From positions 1 to 33,028 of the forward strand of contig JAKAWF010000006.1 in the NCBI GenBank assembly GCA_021817025.1: a stretch of 33,028 nt of DNA, read 5' to 3'. Below the pieces are notes generated by a model, which had not been told where the DNA came from, did no database searches, and was given only the letters and a program-made list of their open reading frames with translations. This DNA is from a bacterium (GTDB taxonomy: Bacteria > Chloroflexota > Dormibacteria > UBA8260 > Bog-877). Each line of letters begins with the position of its first letter. Position 1 is the first letter of the stretch. This document shows positions 7,285 through 16,155 of the stretch, piece by piece. The translations under genes were made by a program, and so were the position numbers.

Positions 7285-8949
7285 ATGGCGGCAACGACGG
7301 TGCCCGCAACGGTCACCGGGGCGGGCCTCCGGCTGGGGCTGGCCAGAGCTCTGGAGCGGCTGGCCCAGCAGCGGGACCGCATCAACGACCTCAACGTCTT
7401 CCCGGTCCCCGACGGGGACACTGGCACCAACATGCACCTGACCCTTGCGGCCGCGCTGGCTGAGGCCAACCACCTCCCAGCCCAGGCCTCGGTGGCTCAG
7501 GTGGCCCAGGCGGTCGCCCATGGATCCCTGATGGGCGCGAGGGGGAACTCCGGCGTGATCCTGTCCCAGATCCTCCGCGGCGTCGCCGGCGGCTGCGACC
7601 AGCAGGCGGAGATGGGCCCCGACGTCCTTGCCCGGGCGCTGCGGGAGGGGGTCGCGGTGGCCTACCGGGCGGTCAAGCGACCGGTGGAGGGGACCATCCT
7701 CTCGGTGGTGAAGGACGCTGCCGCAGCCGCTCAGGTGGCGGCCGCGGACGGCAAGCCCACCGCCGAGGTGCTCCAGGCCGCTGTCGGCGAGGCCTGGGAC
7801 GCGGTGGAGCGCAGTCGCGACCAGCTGGAGGTACTGCGCCAGGCCGGAGTGGTAGATGCGGGAGGATTCGGGCTGGCCGTGATCTTCTCCGCGCTGGCGG
7901 AGGTGATGACCGGGTCCGATGACATCGGCCTCCTGGGCCCGGAGCTCGGTCGGCCGAGCTCCAACGGGGCCGGGGTCGAACCGCTTGGGGTGCTGGCGAC
8001 GGAGATTCCGGTCGGCGGGTTCGGTTATTGCACAGAGTTCAGTCTGGTCGGCTCCGAGCTCGACCCCCTCGAGGTCAGGGCACGGCTCGGCAGTGAGGCC
8101 GACGATGATTCGGCGCTGGTGGTCGGAGACCCTGGTCTGATGCACGTTCACATCCACACCCAGGAGCCCTGGGAGGTGCTGACGAGGGCCGCCACGCTGG
8201 GCAAGATCGAACGACTGAAGGTCGAAGACATGACCACCCAGCACCACGAGGCGCGGCTGCGGGTTGGCTCCGGCGCCTGCAACGAGGGGAGGCTGGCGGT
8301 CGGGGTGGTGGTGGTGGCGCCCGGCTTCGGGTTTCATCAACTGCTGCTGGGGCTGGGGGCCGCTGCCGTGGTGGAGGGAGGGCAGGGAATGAATCCCTCC
8401 ACCGAGGACTTGCTCAAGGGGATCGACGAGGCCCAGGCCACCCAGGTGCTGTTGCTGCCGAACAATCCCAATCTGATCCTGGGTGCCGAACAGGCGGCCC
8501 GGGTCAGCCGTCATGAGGTCAAGGTGGTTCCGGCGCGCAACCTCCCTCAGGGCATCGCCGCCCTGCTGGCCTTCGATCTGGACGCTCGCCTCGAGGTCAA
8601 CCGCCAGCGCATGCAGCGGGCGATGGCGGAGGTGCACGCCATCGAGGTGACCAACGCCGTCAGGGACAGCCAGTACCAGGAAGGGGAAATCGCCAGGGGT
8701 GATGTGATCGCGGTCCTGGACGGTCAGCTGGTGGCGGCCGGGGCGGACCTGGACGAGGTCGTCCTGGGGGCGCTCTCCAAACTGCCGGAGGACTCCCTCG
8801 AGGTGGTCACCCTCTATCGGGGCGCGAGCGTCCAGATCGGCGACAGTGAGCGGCTGGAGGCGCGGATCAGGGAGCGTTTCCCCCGTCTCGAGGTGGAGCG
8901 CCACGATGGGGGCCAGGCGCTCTATCCCTACATAATCTCGGCCGAGTAG
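7285..8949 (+). CDS. fakA: fatty acid kinase catalytic subunit FakA (YloV, DhaL/DAK2 domain)
   Basis: A 554-aa DAK2-domain protein. The N-terminal DhaL domain (about 1-210) has the nucleotide-binding motif NDLNVFPVPDGDTGTNM (Asp43, Asp45) and the HGSLMGARGNSGVILSQ phrase. The middle (about 220-330) and the C-terminal DegV-like region (about 330-554, including GMNPSTEDLL and LLPNNPNLILGA) match the YloV/FakA layout. FakA phosphorylates fatty acids bound to a DegV-type FakB partner, giving acyl-phosphate for phospholipid synthesis. The next gene is a DegV protein, 2 nt downstream, which supports a FakA-FakB pair. The specific lipid role is inferred from the family; the DAK2 identity is clear. 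Confidence 0.9.
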   Translation: MAATTVPATVTGAGLRLGLARALERLAQQRDRINDLNVFPVPDGDTGTNMHLTLAAALAEANHLPAQASVAQVAQAVAHGSLMGARGNSGVILSQILRGVAGGCDQQAEMGPDVLARALREGVAVAYRAVKRPVEGTILSVVKDAAAAAQVAAADGKPTAEVLQAAVGEAWDAVERSRDQLEVLRQAGVVDAGGFGLAVIFSALAEVMTGSDDIGLLGPELGRPSSNGAGVEPLGVLATEIPVGGFGYCTEFSLVGSELDPLEVRARLGSEADDDSALVVGDPGLMHVHIHTQEPWEVLTRAATLGKIERLKVEDMTTQHHEARLRVGSGACNEGRLAVGVVVVAPGFGFHQLLLGLGAAAVVEGGQGMNPSTEDLLKGIDEAQATQVLLLPNNPNLILGAEQAARVSRHEVKVVPARNLPQGIAALLAFDLDARLEVNRQRMQRAMAEVHAIEVTNAVRDSQYQEGEIARGDVIAVLDGQLVAAGADLDEVVLGALSKLPEDSLEVVTLYRGASVQIGDSERLEARIRERFPRLEVERHDGGQALYPYIISAE

Positions 8950-8951
8950 CG

Positions 8952-9797
8952 ATGACGGTCAGGGTCGTCACCGACAGCACCTGTGACCTCCCGGAGGCCG
9001 TTCGGCGCGCCGCCGGGGTGGTGACGGTCCCGCTGCGAGTCCACTTCCAAGACGAGGTGTTCCGCGACCGGGTGGATATCAGCGATGCCGAGTTCGTGAG
9101 CCGGCTGCAGTCGGGCAGGGTCCCGCCGAGCACCTCGCAGCCGCCACCCGGGGAGTTCGAGTCCGTTTACCGGGAGCTCCTGGGTGACAGCCGAGACGAG
9201 GTGGTCTCAGTCCACATAGCGTCCGCCCTCAGCGGGACCTTCAGCTCCGCCAGCATCGCCGCCCAGACGGTGGATCCCGCTCGCATCCACGTGGTCGACA
9301 GTCGCACCGTCAGCCTCGGCACGGGGTTCCTGGTGCTGGAGGCGGTAGAGCGGGCGGCCAGGGGGGAGACGGCGGAGGAGATCGTCCGGTACTTGGAGAC
9401 CATGCCGTCTCGGGTGGGGATCATCTGTCTGCTCGACACTCTGCGCTTCCTGCTGCTGGGCGGACGCATCGGCAAGGTGCGGGCGATGCTGGGCACCGCC
9501 CTGTCGATCAAACCCGTGATCGCGCTCGGTCCCGATGGCTCCGTGGTACCGGTGGGGCGGGTGCGAAGCCGTTCCGCCGGCGTCAAGAGGATCTCGGAGC
9601 TGCTCGCCGAGCACCACCCCCTGGCCCGCTGCGGACTCATCTACGTGGGGGCCAAGGAGGACGCGCTGGCGCTGGCGGAGCGGACTCAGCGGACCTATCC
9701 AGATATGGAAATCCTGCTCGATCACGCCAGCCCGGTGTTGGCCACCCACACCGGGCCGGGGACGATCGCCTACTGCTACCTTGAGGCCGGCCGGTAG
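8952..9797 (+). CDS. DegV family fatty-acid-binding protein (FakB-like)
   Basis: A 281-aa DegV protein. It begins MTVRVVTDSTCDLPE, the typical DegV start, and has the lipid-head-group motifs PSTSQPPPGEFE and SALSGTFSSA, then VDSRTVSLGTGFLV and the C-terminal HTGPGTIA. Family members bind a fatty acid and present it to FakA for phosphorylation. Its position 2 nt after fakA makes it the likely cognate FakB. The ATG follows the fakA TAG closely, so translation is probably coupled. Confidence 0.92.
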   Translation: MTVRVVTDSTCDLPEAVRRAAGVVTVPLRVHFQDEVFRDRVDISDAEFVSRLQSGRVPPSTSQPPPGEFESVYRELLGDSRDEVVSVHIASALSGTFSSASIAAQTVDPARIHVVDSRTVSLGTGFLVLEAVERAARGETAEEIVRYLETMPSRVGIICLLDTLRFLLLGGRIGKVRAMLGTALSIKPVIALGPDGSVVPVGRVRSRSAGVKRISELLAEHHPLARCGLIYVGAKEDALALAERTQRTYPDMEILLDHASPVLATHTGPGTIAYCYLEAGR

Positions 9798-9834
9798 TCG
9801 ACCCGGTGCCAAGGCGGCTGCGGGCACCGCCCCG

Positions 9835-11901
9835 GTGGCCGCCGTCCCCGCCGCACCGGGTCTGGACACGCCGCTGGCCCAGCTGCCCCGGATGTCGCAG
9901 GAGCGACTGCAGGGGTTGAGGCGGCTGCGGCTGACCACGGTCAGGGACCTGCTCTGGCATCTGCCCCGCCGGCACGACGATCAGCGAGAGCGCGTGCGTC
10001 TGGCTGAGCTGGCTGTCGGCAAACCGGCCACCGTCGAGGTGGAGGTGGTGGCGCTGCGTCCCCGGCGGGCTCGCTACCGGCGCATGGAGCTGCTGGAGGC
10101 GGAGGTGGCGGACGCCAGCGGGATCGCCCAGGTGATCTGGTTCAACCAGCCGCACCTGCGCCACCTGCTGCACCCGGGCGACCGGGTCACCCTCCACGGC
10201 AAGGTGACCCGCAGCAAGCGCGGCGGGCTGCAGCTCCAGAATCCGGACGTGGAGCGAGAGCGCAAGTGGGTGGGCCAGTCCAGCGTGGGGGTCCTGGTCC
10301 CCACCTACCCCGAGACCGCCCACGTCACCTCTCGGTGGCTGCGCGCGCAGGTGGCCGCGCTGCTGCCCCTGGCCGAGGGGATCGAGGAGACCCTGCCCCC
10401 TCACGTCAGGGATCCCGAGGGCCTGATCCCACTCGCCTTGGCCCTGCAGAAGATGCACTTCCCGGATGATCAGGAACAGCTGGAGCTGGCCCAGCTCAGA
10501 TTCGGCTTCGAGGAGCTCTTCTACCCTCAGCTGGCGGCGCTGCTGGCGCGCCGGCAGCGGCTGGCGCGGACCGGGACCAGGAGCCCGTATGACGTGGGGG
10601 TCGCCCGCGGGTTCGTGAGCGGGCTGCCCTTCAAGCTCACCGACGACCAGCGGCGGGCCGCGCACGAGATCCTGATCGACATGGACCGGCCGTCGCCGAT
10701 GAACCGTCTCCTCCAGGGTGATGTGGGCGCCGGCAAGACGGTGGTGGCGGCCATGGCCGCGCGGATGGCCATCGCCGCGGGACACCAGGTGGTGCTGATG
10801 GCCCCCACCGAGATTCTGGCCCGCCAGCACCATCAGACTCTGCGCGAGCTGCTCTCCCCGGCGGGCATCTGGCCCCGCCTGCTGGTGGGCAGCACCAAGC
10901 TGGCCCAGCGGCGCGAGATCCTGGGGGGGCTCGCGACCGGTGCCGACAAGCTGGTGGTGGGGACCCATGCCCTGATCGAGGACGAGGTGCGCTTCCCCCA
11001 GCTGGGGCTCTGCATTGTGGATGAGCAACACCGGTTTGGAGTGGCTCAGCGGTTGCGGCTGCGGGACAAGTCCGACGTCAACCCCGACTTCCTGTCCATG
11101 ACCGCCACTCCGATCCCACGCTCCTTGAGTCTGACCCTGTACGGCGACCTCGACGTCAGCCAGATTCGCCAGCTGCCTCCCGGCCGGCGTCCGATCGAGA
11201 CCAGGCTGGTGGAGCCGGAGCGACGGCAGGAGGCGTACGACTTCATTCGAGCCGAGATCGCCGCCGGCCGCCAAGGCTTCATCATCTGCCCTCTGATCGA
11301 GGACTCGCCCGCGGGCGAGGTGCGCTCGGCCACCGCCGAGTACGAGCGGCTGCGCACCGAGGTGCTCCCGGATCTACGCCTGACCCTGCTGCACGGACGT
11401 CTGCCCGCCCGCGAGAAGGCGGAGCGGATGGACGCCTTCGCGGCCGGCCAGTTCGACCTCCTGGTGGCGACCAGTGTGATCGAGGTCGGAGTCGACATAC
11501 CCAACGCCACCGTGATCGGGATCGAGGATGCGGATCGGTTCGGGCTGGCTCAGCTGCACCAGTTTCGAGGGCGCGTCGGGAGGGGTCAGCACGAGTCGCA
11601 CTGCCTGCTCTTCGCCGGGGCCGGCGACCCCGGTGCCCGGCGGCGCCTGGAAGCGCTGATCGACCATCAGGATGGCTTCGCGCTGGCGGAGATCGACCTT
11701 CGACTGCGGGGAGCCGGCGACCCCTACGGGCTCCGCCAGCACGGCTTCCCGGAGATGCGGGTGGGAGATCTGCTCGACGATGGATTGCGGGAGCGAGCCC
11801 GCAGGGCCGCCGAGCGGGTGCTGGCGGCTGATCCCAAACTCAGCGATCCCGTGCTGCGCCGGGGCATTCACGGCTACCAGGTGGTGTTCGAGTTCGACTG
11901 A
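9835..11901 (+). CDS. recG: ATP-dependent DNA helicase RecG
   Basis: Reverses stalled replication forks and processes Holliday-junction-like structures. The N-terminal wedge/OB part begins at TPLAQLPRMSQERLQGL and contains VRDLLWHLPRRHDD. The helicase core has Walker A GDVGAGKTVVA, then MAPTEILARQH, the RecG form of motif II (VDEQHRFGVAQR), MTATPIPRSL and motif VI (LHQFRGRVGRG). The length of 688 aa matches the family. The start is uncertain: GTG 9835 is chosen because it precedes the first conserved block; TTG 9781 is in frame and would overlap degV. It closes the asp23-fakA-degV-recG run. Confidence 0.95.
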   Translation: MAAVPAAPGLDTPLAQLPRMSQERLQGLRRLRLTTVRDLLWHLPRRHDDQRERVRLAELAVGKPATVEVEVVALRPRRARYRRMELLEAEVADASGIAQVIWFNQPHLRHLLHPGDRVTLHGKVTRSKRGGLQLQNPDVERERKWVGQSSVGVLVPTYPETAHVTSRWLRAQVAALLPLAEGIEETLPPHVRDPEGLIPLALALQKMHFPDDQEQLELAQLRFGFEELFYPQLAALLARRQRLARTGTRSPYDVGVARGFVSGLPFKLTDDQRRAAHEILIDMDRPSPMNRLLQGDVGAGKTVVAAMAARMAIAAGHQVVLMAPTEILARQHHQTLRELLSPAGIWPRLLVGSTKLAQRREILGGLATGADKLVVGTHALIEDEVRFPQLGLCIVDEQHRFGVAQRLRLRDKSDVNPDFLSMTATPIPRSLSLTLYGDLDVSQIRQLPPGRRPIETRLVEPERRQEAYDFIRAEIAAGRQGFIICPLIEDSPAGEVRSATAEYERLRTEVLPDLRLTLLHGRLPAREKAERMDAFAAGQFDLLVATSVIEVGVDIPNATVIGIEDADRFGLAQLHQFRGRVGRGQHESHCLLFAGAGDPGARRRLEALIDHQDGFALAEIDLRLRGAGDPYGLRQHGFPEMRVGDLLDDGLRERARRAAERVLAADPKLSDPVLRRGIHGYQVVFEFD

Positions 11902-11998
11902 CGGCACCGGGAATGGCCGGCGTCGAGGGGGTGAGGGTCGAGCACACCCACTCCAGGGTGGGCCCGGGAGGCGCTCGGGGTCGCGTTGCTGGGCGTCA

Positions 11999-12013
11999 CC
12001 CCGCCGGGCGGGG
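11999..12013 (+). terminator. candidate terminator hairpin after recG
   Basis: CCCCGC (11999-12004), loop CGG, GCGGGG (12008-12013). There is a perfect 6-bp stem but no T-tract. A weaker hairpin, CACCC/GGGTG, lies near 11945-11960. The 208-nt gap shows no gene. Confidence 0.3.
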
Positions 12014-12109
12014 CGCCTTCGAAGAGCGGGCCGGCCTGGCCCTCGGCCCACAACCGGATCCTGAGAACGAGAAGGATTCGGCCGTTGCCCGCGACTCACA
12101 ATCGAATCC

Positions 12110-13588
12110 ATGCGGAGCTTGGCCCGTCGGTACCGTCAGCGGCAGCGCGGTCTCCGGATGGGCGCTCCCGTGGCCGTGTTGCTGGCCGTGGCGGCGGTGA
12201 TTGCGCTGCTGGTGCTGCCGACGCCGGCGCTGGCGGTGCAGTTCAAACCGGAGCGGCCGCCCGCGGCCGGCCTGCCCTGGCTCTCGGTGGTCGGGCGCCG
12301 CATCGTCAACAGCCAGGGTCAGCAGGTGATCCTGCGCGGCTTCAACGACGACGCGCTGCTCCAGACCGGCTCCCGGGCGCTGCCGCCGCCCCTCAAGGCG
12401 ACCAGTGCGGCCCTGATGGAGGCAGAGGGGTTCGACGTGGTCCGGGTGCCCATCTCCTGGTCATTGCTGGAGCCGCGCCTGGGTCACTTCAGCCAGTCCT
12501 ACCTGGCCCGCATCGAGGCCATGGTCGCGCTCTGCGCGCACTATCGCTTGTACGTGGTCCTGGACATGCACACGGTGGACTTCGGGGTGGCTTTCGGTGG
12601 CAGTGGGGCCCCCGCCTGGCTCCGGGTGCCGGGCGTTCCCAACTGGCACTTCCCCGGGCTCGACCGCGACTGGCAGCGGGCCCTGTCACCGGCGGTGAAC
12701 GCTGCCCTGGTCACCTTCTGGACCGATCCCGGCTGGCAGCGACTCTACTGGCAGGCCTGGAAGTACGTTGCGGCCAGCTTTCGCGACAACTCGAACGTGG
12801 CCGGCTACGACCTCTACAACGAGCCCCATCCGCTGCCAGTGCCGCCCGGCATCTTCGGGCCTCGCCTGCTCTGGCCCTTTTACGCCAATGGGGTTGGCGA
12901 GATCGCCCAGGTTGACCCCAACCACCTCTTCATCTTGGAGGGGAACCTCCTGGGTGACCTGGCCACCTCGGTGAGGCCCATCGAGGCGCCCGATCTGGTC
13001 TACTCGACCCATCTCTATTCTGGGAGCATCGTGGCCCCCACGTTCACCGGCAATCCGCAGCCGCTCCAAGCCGAGCTCAGGCAGGGACTCTCCGAGGCGG
13101 CTCAGATGGGGGCGCCCTTCTGGTCGGGCGAACTAGGTATCAGTCGCAAACGGCCCCTGGCGGCGACCTGGGCCGATGAGGAGATCGCCCTCTCCAACCG
13201 GTACCTCACCGGGTGGGCGTGGTGGCAGTGGGATGACAACGACTATTGGGGCGTGAGCCAGGACGCCGGGCCGCCCGACATGAGCTGGCTGCGGGTGCTG
13301 GCCCAGCCCTATGTCAGGGCCGCGCCCGGGAGGCTGGGCTCGATGTCGTATTCCCCATCCACTGGGGTGCTTGCGGCCACCATCTCGGGAGCCTCGGTCG
13401 GACAGGATGTCGAGGTGTCGTGGCCGAGCACGGATGGAGCTCCCCGCCTGGATGGCGCCTGCGTGATGCTGGCCGGCGCGCCGGCGGCAGGTGCTGGTGT
13501 GATCTGGCTGCGGCTGCTGGCTCCCGCCTGCTCCTTCACGGTGACGGCATCCGGTCCCGCCCCGGCGCTCTCGGGGAAGTCCGGCTGA
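12110..13588 (+). CDS. secreted glycoside hydrolase family 5, endoglycoceramidase-like
   Basis: A 492-aa exported GH5 TIM-barrel enzyme. The N-terminus has an Arg-rich n-region and a hydrophobic stretch ending TPALA, a signal peptide or membrane anchor. The barrel shows DVVRVPISWSLLEP, YVVLDMHTVDFG, the acid/base motif YDLYNEPHP and the nucleophile strand FWSGELGIS, then WAWWQWDDNDYWG. The LDMH and GAPAWL phrases and the long insertion before the NEP motif resemble endoglycosylceramidases more than cellulases. The C-terminal ~100 residues look like the small beta-sandwich common in that group. Substrate is not provable from sequence. ATG 12110 lacks an SD and has CACAAT 7 nt upstream; ATG 12158 is an alternative. 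It stands between housekeeping genes and may have been acquired. Confidence 0.85.
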   Translation: MRSLARRYRQRQRGLRMGAPVAVLLAVAAVIALLVLPTPALAVQFKPERPPAAGLPWLSVVGRRIVNSQGQQVILRGFNDDALLQTGSRALPPPLKATSAALMEAEGFDVVRVPISWSLLEPRLGHFSQSYLARIEAMVALCAHYRLYVVLDMHTVDFGVAFGGSGAPAWLRVPGVPNWHFPGLDRDWQRALSPAVNAALVTFWTDPGWQRLYWQAWKYVAASFRDNSNVAGYDLYNEPHPLPVPPGIFGPRLLWPFYANGVGEIAQVDPNHLFILEGNLLGDLATSVRPIEAPDLVYSTHLYSGSIVAPTFTGNPQPLQAELRQGLSEAAQMGAPFWSGELGISRKRPLAATWADEEIALSNRYLTGWAWWQWDDNDYWGVSQDAGPPDMSWLRVLAQPYVRAAPGRLGSMSYSPSTGVLAATISGASVGQDVEVSWPSTDGAPRLDGACVMLAGAPAAGAGVIWLRLLAPACSFTVTASGPAPALSGKSG

Positions 13589-13683
13589 AATAGGGCGCGG
13601 CGCCACTCGCCGCCTTGGGTGTCGTCTGGAGGCGGGCCAACCCAGCCGAAACCGGTCCGGGCCCCGCCCCGTTCCACCTGAAG

Positions 13684-13750
13684 AGGAGGATCCCCGTCGG
13701 CCGTGTTCACACAACCCAAGGAAAACTCCTTGTGCGCAAGCTCAAACTGA
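13684..13750 (+). promoter_or_regulatory. translation-control region before the carboxypeptidase gene: strong SD, short leader ORF, SD hairpin
   Basis: A full SD AGGAGG (13684-13689) precedes GTG 13703, which opens a 15-codon ORF (MFTQPKENSLCASSN, stop 13748-13750). This ORF runs across the start codon of the next gene (GTG 13732) in another frame. The carboxypeptidase's own SD AAGGA (13718-13722) pairs with TCCTT (13727-13731) in a 5-bp hairpin. Ribosomes on the short ORF would melt that hairpin. The SD-to-GTG spacing of 13 nt for the short ORF is long, so this is a hypothesis. Confidence 0.3.
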
Positions 13751-14931
13751 TCGCGGCGCTGGCGGTCGTGGTGGCCCTGGCGCTGGGCGCGTTCCAGCTG
13801 TTGCGCCCGGTTCCCCGGCTGGAGCTGCTGACGGTCGGCCCGAGCGCGGTCACGGTGCCGGGCGCAGCCGGACAGCTGCCGTGGCCCACCACGGGCGAGG
13901 CCGACGTCGCGGTGGCCGGGATCGGAACCCTGGGCTCGTCGGGTGGGGATCAGCCCGAGGCCATCGGCAGCCTGGCCAAGATCATGACCGCGCTGCTGAT
14001 CCTGAAGGCCCATCCCCTGGGCGCGGGGGCCTCGGGCCCGGAGTTGACCATGACCCCCCTGGATGTCGCCACCTACCAGGCCGACCGCGCCGACAGCGAC
14101 TCGGTGGTGGCGGTCGCCGCGGGGGAACAACTCAGCGAGCTCCAGCTGCTGCAGGCGCTGCTGCTGCCATCGGGCGACAACATCGCCACCGTGCTGGCCG
14201 ACTGGGACGCCGGCAGCCAGAGCGCCTTCGTCGCCGAGATGAACCAGATGGCCGCCAAGCTGGGGCTGGCGCACACCCACTACGCCGATGCCAGCGGGGT
14301 CTCCCCGGCGACGGTCAGCGACGCCCAGGATCAAACCCGGCTGGCTGAGCTGGCGATGGCGAACACCACCTTCGCCAGCATCGTGGCGCTGCCCCAGGTG
14401 ACCCTGCCGGTGGCCGGGCTCGCCTATAACGTCAACGGCTTGGTCACCCATGACGGGATCGTCGGGGTCAAGACCGGATGGACCCCAGAGGCGGGGGGCT
14501 GCTACGTCTTCGCCGCCACCCGAGTGGTGGCGGGGCGCTCGGTCACGATCATCGGATCGGTGCTCGGCCAGGGCGGCACCAGCAACCTCACCACCGCGCT
14601 CAACTCCGGGGAGAGTCTCATCAACGCCACGGCGGGCATGCTCACCGACCTGATCGTGGTCCCGGCCGGTGCGGTGGTGGCGCGAGTGGACTCCCCATGG
14701 GGAGCAGCGGTTGCGCTGCCGGCGGACCGGGGCATCACCCTGGTGGGCTGGCCCGGTCTGGTCTTCCACCTCCAGCTCCAGGCCCTGAGGCTGGGCCGCA
14801 CCCTGAGCCGGGGGACGATGGTGGGCGCTCTCCAGGTCAGAGTCGGCACCGTGGTGCTGGCCCGGGAGGAGCTGCGCAGCCCGGGTGCGATCGCGGCGGC
14901 CTCTGTGCGCTGGCGACTGACCCGGGTCTGA
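13732..14931 (+). CDS. D-alanyl-D-alanine carboxypeptidase (PBP5-type, peptidase S11)
   Basis: Trims the terminal D-Ala from peptidoglycan pentapeptides at the outer face of the membrane. All three active-site motifs of the serine penicillin-binding fold are present: SxxK in GSLAKIMTA, SxN in PSGDN and KTG in GVKTGW. The N-terminus (VRKLKLIAALAVVVALALGAFQLL) is an uncleaved anchor or signal peptide. The C-terminal part after residue ~300 is a short beta-rich domain. At 399 aa the length is normal. GTG 13732 is chosen for the AAGGA SD 9 nt upstream and the immediate signal sequence; the frame is open to 13615. No C-terminal amphipathic anchor helix is obvious. Confidence 0.92.
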   Translation: MRKLKLIAALAVVVALALGAFQLLRPVPRLELLTVGPSAVTVPGAAGQLPWPTTGEADVAVAGIGTLGSSGGDQPEAIGSLAKIMTALLILKAHPLGAGASGPELTMTPLDVATYQADRADSDSVVAVAAGEQLSELQLLQALLLPSGDNIATVLADWDAGSQSAFVAEMNQMAAKLGLAHTHYADASGVSPATVSDAQDQTRLAELAMANTTFASIVALPQVTLPVAGLAYNVNGLVTHDGIVGVKTGWTPEAGGCYVFAATRVVAGRSVTIIGSVLGQGGTSNLTTALNSGESLINATAGMLTDLIVVPAGAVVARVDSPWGAAVALPADRGITLVGWPGLVFHLQLQALRLGRTLSRGTMVGALQVRVGTVVLAREELRSPGAIAAASVRWRLTRV

Positions 14932-14939
14932 CCCCGGCT

Positions 14940-14955
14940 CCGCCGGCTGCGGCGG
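14940..14955 (+). terminator. candidate terminator hairpin after the carboxypeptidase gene
   Basis: CCGCC/GGCGG stem with a 6-nt loop, starting 8 nt after the stop. No T-run. Confidence 0.25.
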
Positions 14956-14997
14956 TGGCCTCAACCGCGCCCCGCGACCGGCGCCCCGCCCCGTGCG

Positions 14998-15639
14998 ATG
15001 CTACGCGTGTTGTCCGCACATCCACGCTCGGTCGCCAGATCCAGGGTTCGGGGCCAGACATCGCCGGGAGCCAGGCTCACCGGTGGTGAGGCCGCCGGCC
15101 GTCACCTCCTGACCCTGCCGGATCCCGGGTTGCGGGCCACTACGGGGTTGGTGCGGGCGGCCCTGGGCAACATCCTGGGGACCCGCCTGGTCTCGGCCCG
15201 AGTGGTGGACCTGTTCGCCGGGGCAGGGAGCCTCGGGCTCGAGGCACTGTCGCGTGGGGCTGCCATGGCGACCTTCGTCGAGTTGCAGCGGGCTCATGCC
15301 GAAGTGATCGAGGCCAACCTTGAGATGCTGGGCTTCCAGGCCCGGGCCGAGGTGGTGGTGGCCGATGCGCTGGCCTGGGCCCGCCGCCCCCAACCCGCCC
15401 TCGGCTCTGCGGATGTGGTGCTCCTGGATCCCCCCTACCGGGATCGCGGGCCCGCGCTCTGCCAGGCGGTGGTGGCCCAGCTCGGGGTGGTGGCCGAGCA
15501 GCTGCCGGAGTGGAATCCCGTGGTCGTGGTCGAGCACCACCGGCAACTGGCCCTGCCGGCCACCCCCGGGGCGCTAAATTGCGTGCGTACGGCTCGCTAC
15601 GGCACCACCGAACTCTCCTTCTATCAGAGGCGCACATGA
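14998..15639 (+). CDS. rsmD: 16S rRNA (guanine(966)-N2)-methyltransferase RsmD
   Basis: A SAM-dependent methyltransferase acting on 16S rRNA of the small subunit. The core begins LTGGEAAGRHL, equivalent to the usual RVIxGxxKGRxL start, then LRATTGLVRAALGNIL. SAM motif I is VVDLFAGAGSLGLEALSRGA. The catalytic motif is LLDPPYRD. The ATG at 14998 gives about 28 residues before the conserved region, with no closer ATG/GTG/TTG except 15007 and 15010. The stop overlaps the coaD start (ATGA at 15636-15639); the rsmD-coaD pairing is common in bacteria. Confidence 0.92.
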   Translation: MLRVLSAHPRSVARSRVRGQTSPGARLTGGEAAGRHLLTLPDPGLRATTGLVRAALGNILGTRLVSARVVDLFAGAGSLGLEALSRGAAMATFVELQRAHAEVIEANLEMLGFQARAEVVVADALAWARRPQPALGSADVVLLDPPYRDRGPALCQAVVAQLGVVAEQLPEWNPVVVVEHHRQLALPATPGALNCVRTARYGTTELSFYQRRT

Positions 15640-16145
15640 CAGCTGCGGTCTACCCCGGTAGCTTCGACCCCATCCACCAGGGTCACCTGGACGTGATCGA
15701 GCGGGCCGGACAGATCTTCGACCGGGTGGTGGTGGGGGTGTTGGACAACTCCCTCAAGGAATGCCTGTTCAGCGCCGAGGAGCGGGCTCAGCTGGTGCGC
15801 GAGAGCCTGCCCCCTGGCAGCCCCGTGGAAGTGGTGCACTTCTCCGGGCTGGCGGTCAGCTTCGCCGTCTCGCAACAGGCAGGGGTGATCCTCCGAGGCC
15901 TGCGGGCGGTGTCGGATCTCGACAGCGAGTTCCAGATGGCGCTGATGAATCGGCGCCTGGAGCCCAGGGTGCACACTGTGTTCATGACCACCAGCTTCGC
16001 CAACGTCTACCTGAGCTCATCGCTGATCAAGGATGTCTGTGCCCACGGCGGCAGCATCGACGGGCTGGTGGCGCCGGGGGTGGCGCTGGCGCTGCGGCGC
16101 AAACTGGCCCCGGCGGCGGGCTCCAAGCCAGATCCGGTCCGTTAG
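15636..16145 (+). CDS. coaD: phosphopantetheine adenylyltransferase
   Basis: Catalyses the penultimate step of coenzyme A synthesis, ATP + 4'-phosphopantetheine to dephospho-CoA. The N-terminus is MTAAVYPGSFDPIHQGHLDV, with the HxGH nucleotidyltransferase motif at residues 14-17. LRGLRAVSDLDSEFQMALMNR and the second nucleotide-binding motif SSSLIKDV follow. At 169 aa the length is typical. AGAGG (15626-15630) serves as SD. The frame is open upstream, but ATG 15636 is fixed by the conserved start and the 4-nt overlap with rsmD. The C-terminus is slightly extended and basic. Confidence 0.96.
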   Translation: MTAAVYPGSFDPIHQGHLDVIERAGQIFDRVVVGVLDNSLKECLFSAEERAQLVRESLPPGSPVEVVHFSGLAVSFAVSQQAGVILRGLRAVSDLDSEFQMALMNRRLEPRVHTVFMTTSFANVYLSSSLIKDVCAHGGSIDGLVAPGVALALRRKLAPAAGSKPDPVR

Positions 16146-16155
16146 AGGAGGCAGG

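Noticed and set aside
7120..8904. 594-codon antisense open frame opposite fakA
   Set aside because: It mirrors a well-supported gene; the composition is His/Gln/Gly/Leu-rich shadow sequence.
9637..11274. 545-codon antisense open frame opposite recG
   Set aside because: Shadow of recG, with no motif.
13309..14964. 551-codon antisense open frame opposite the carboxypeptidase gene
   Set aside because: The sense strand has all three penicillin-binding motifs; the antisense frame has none.
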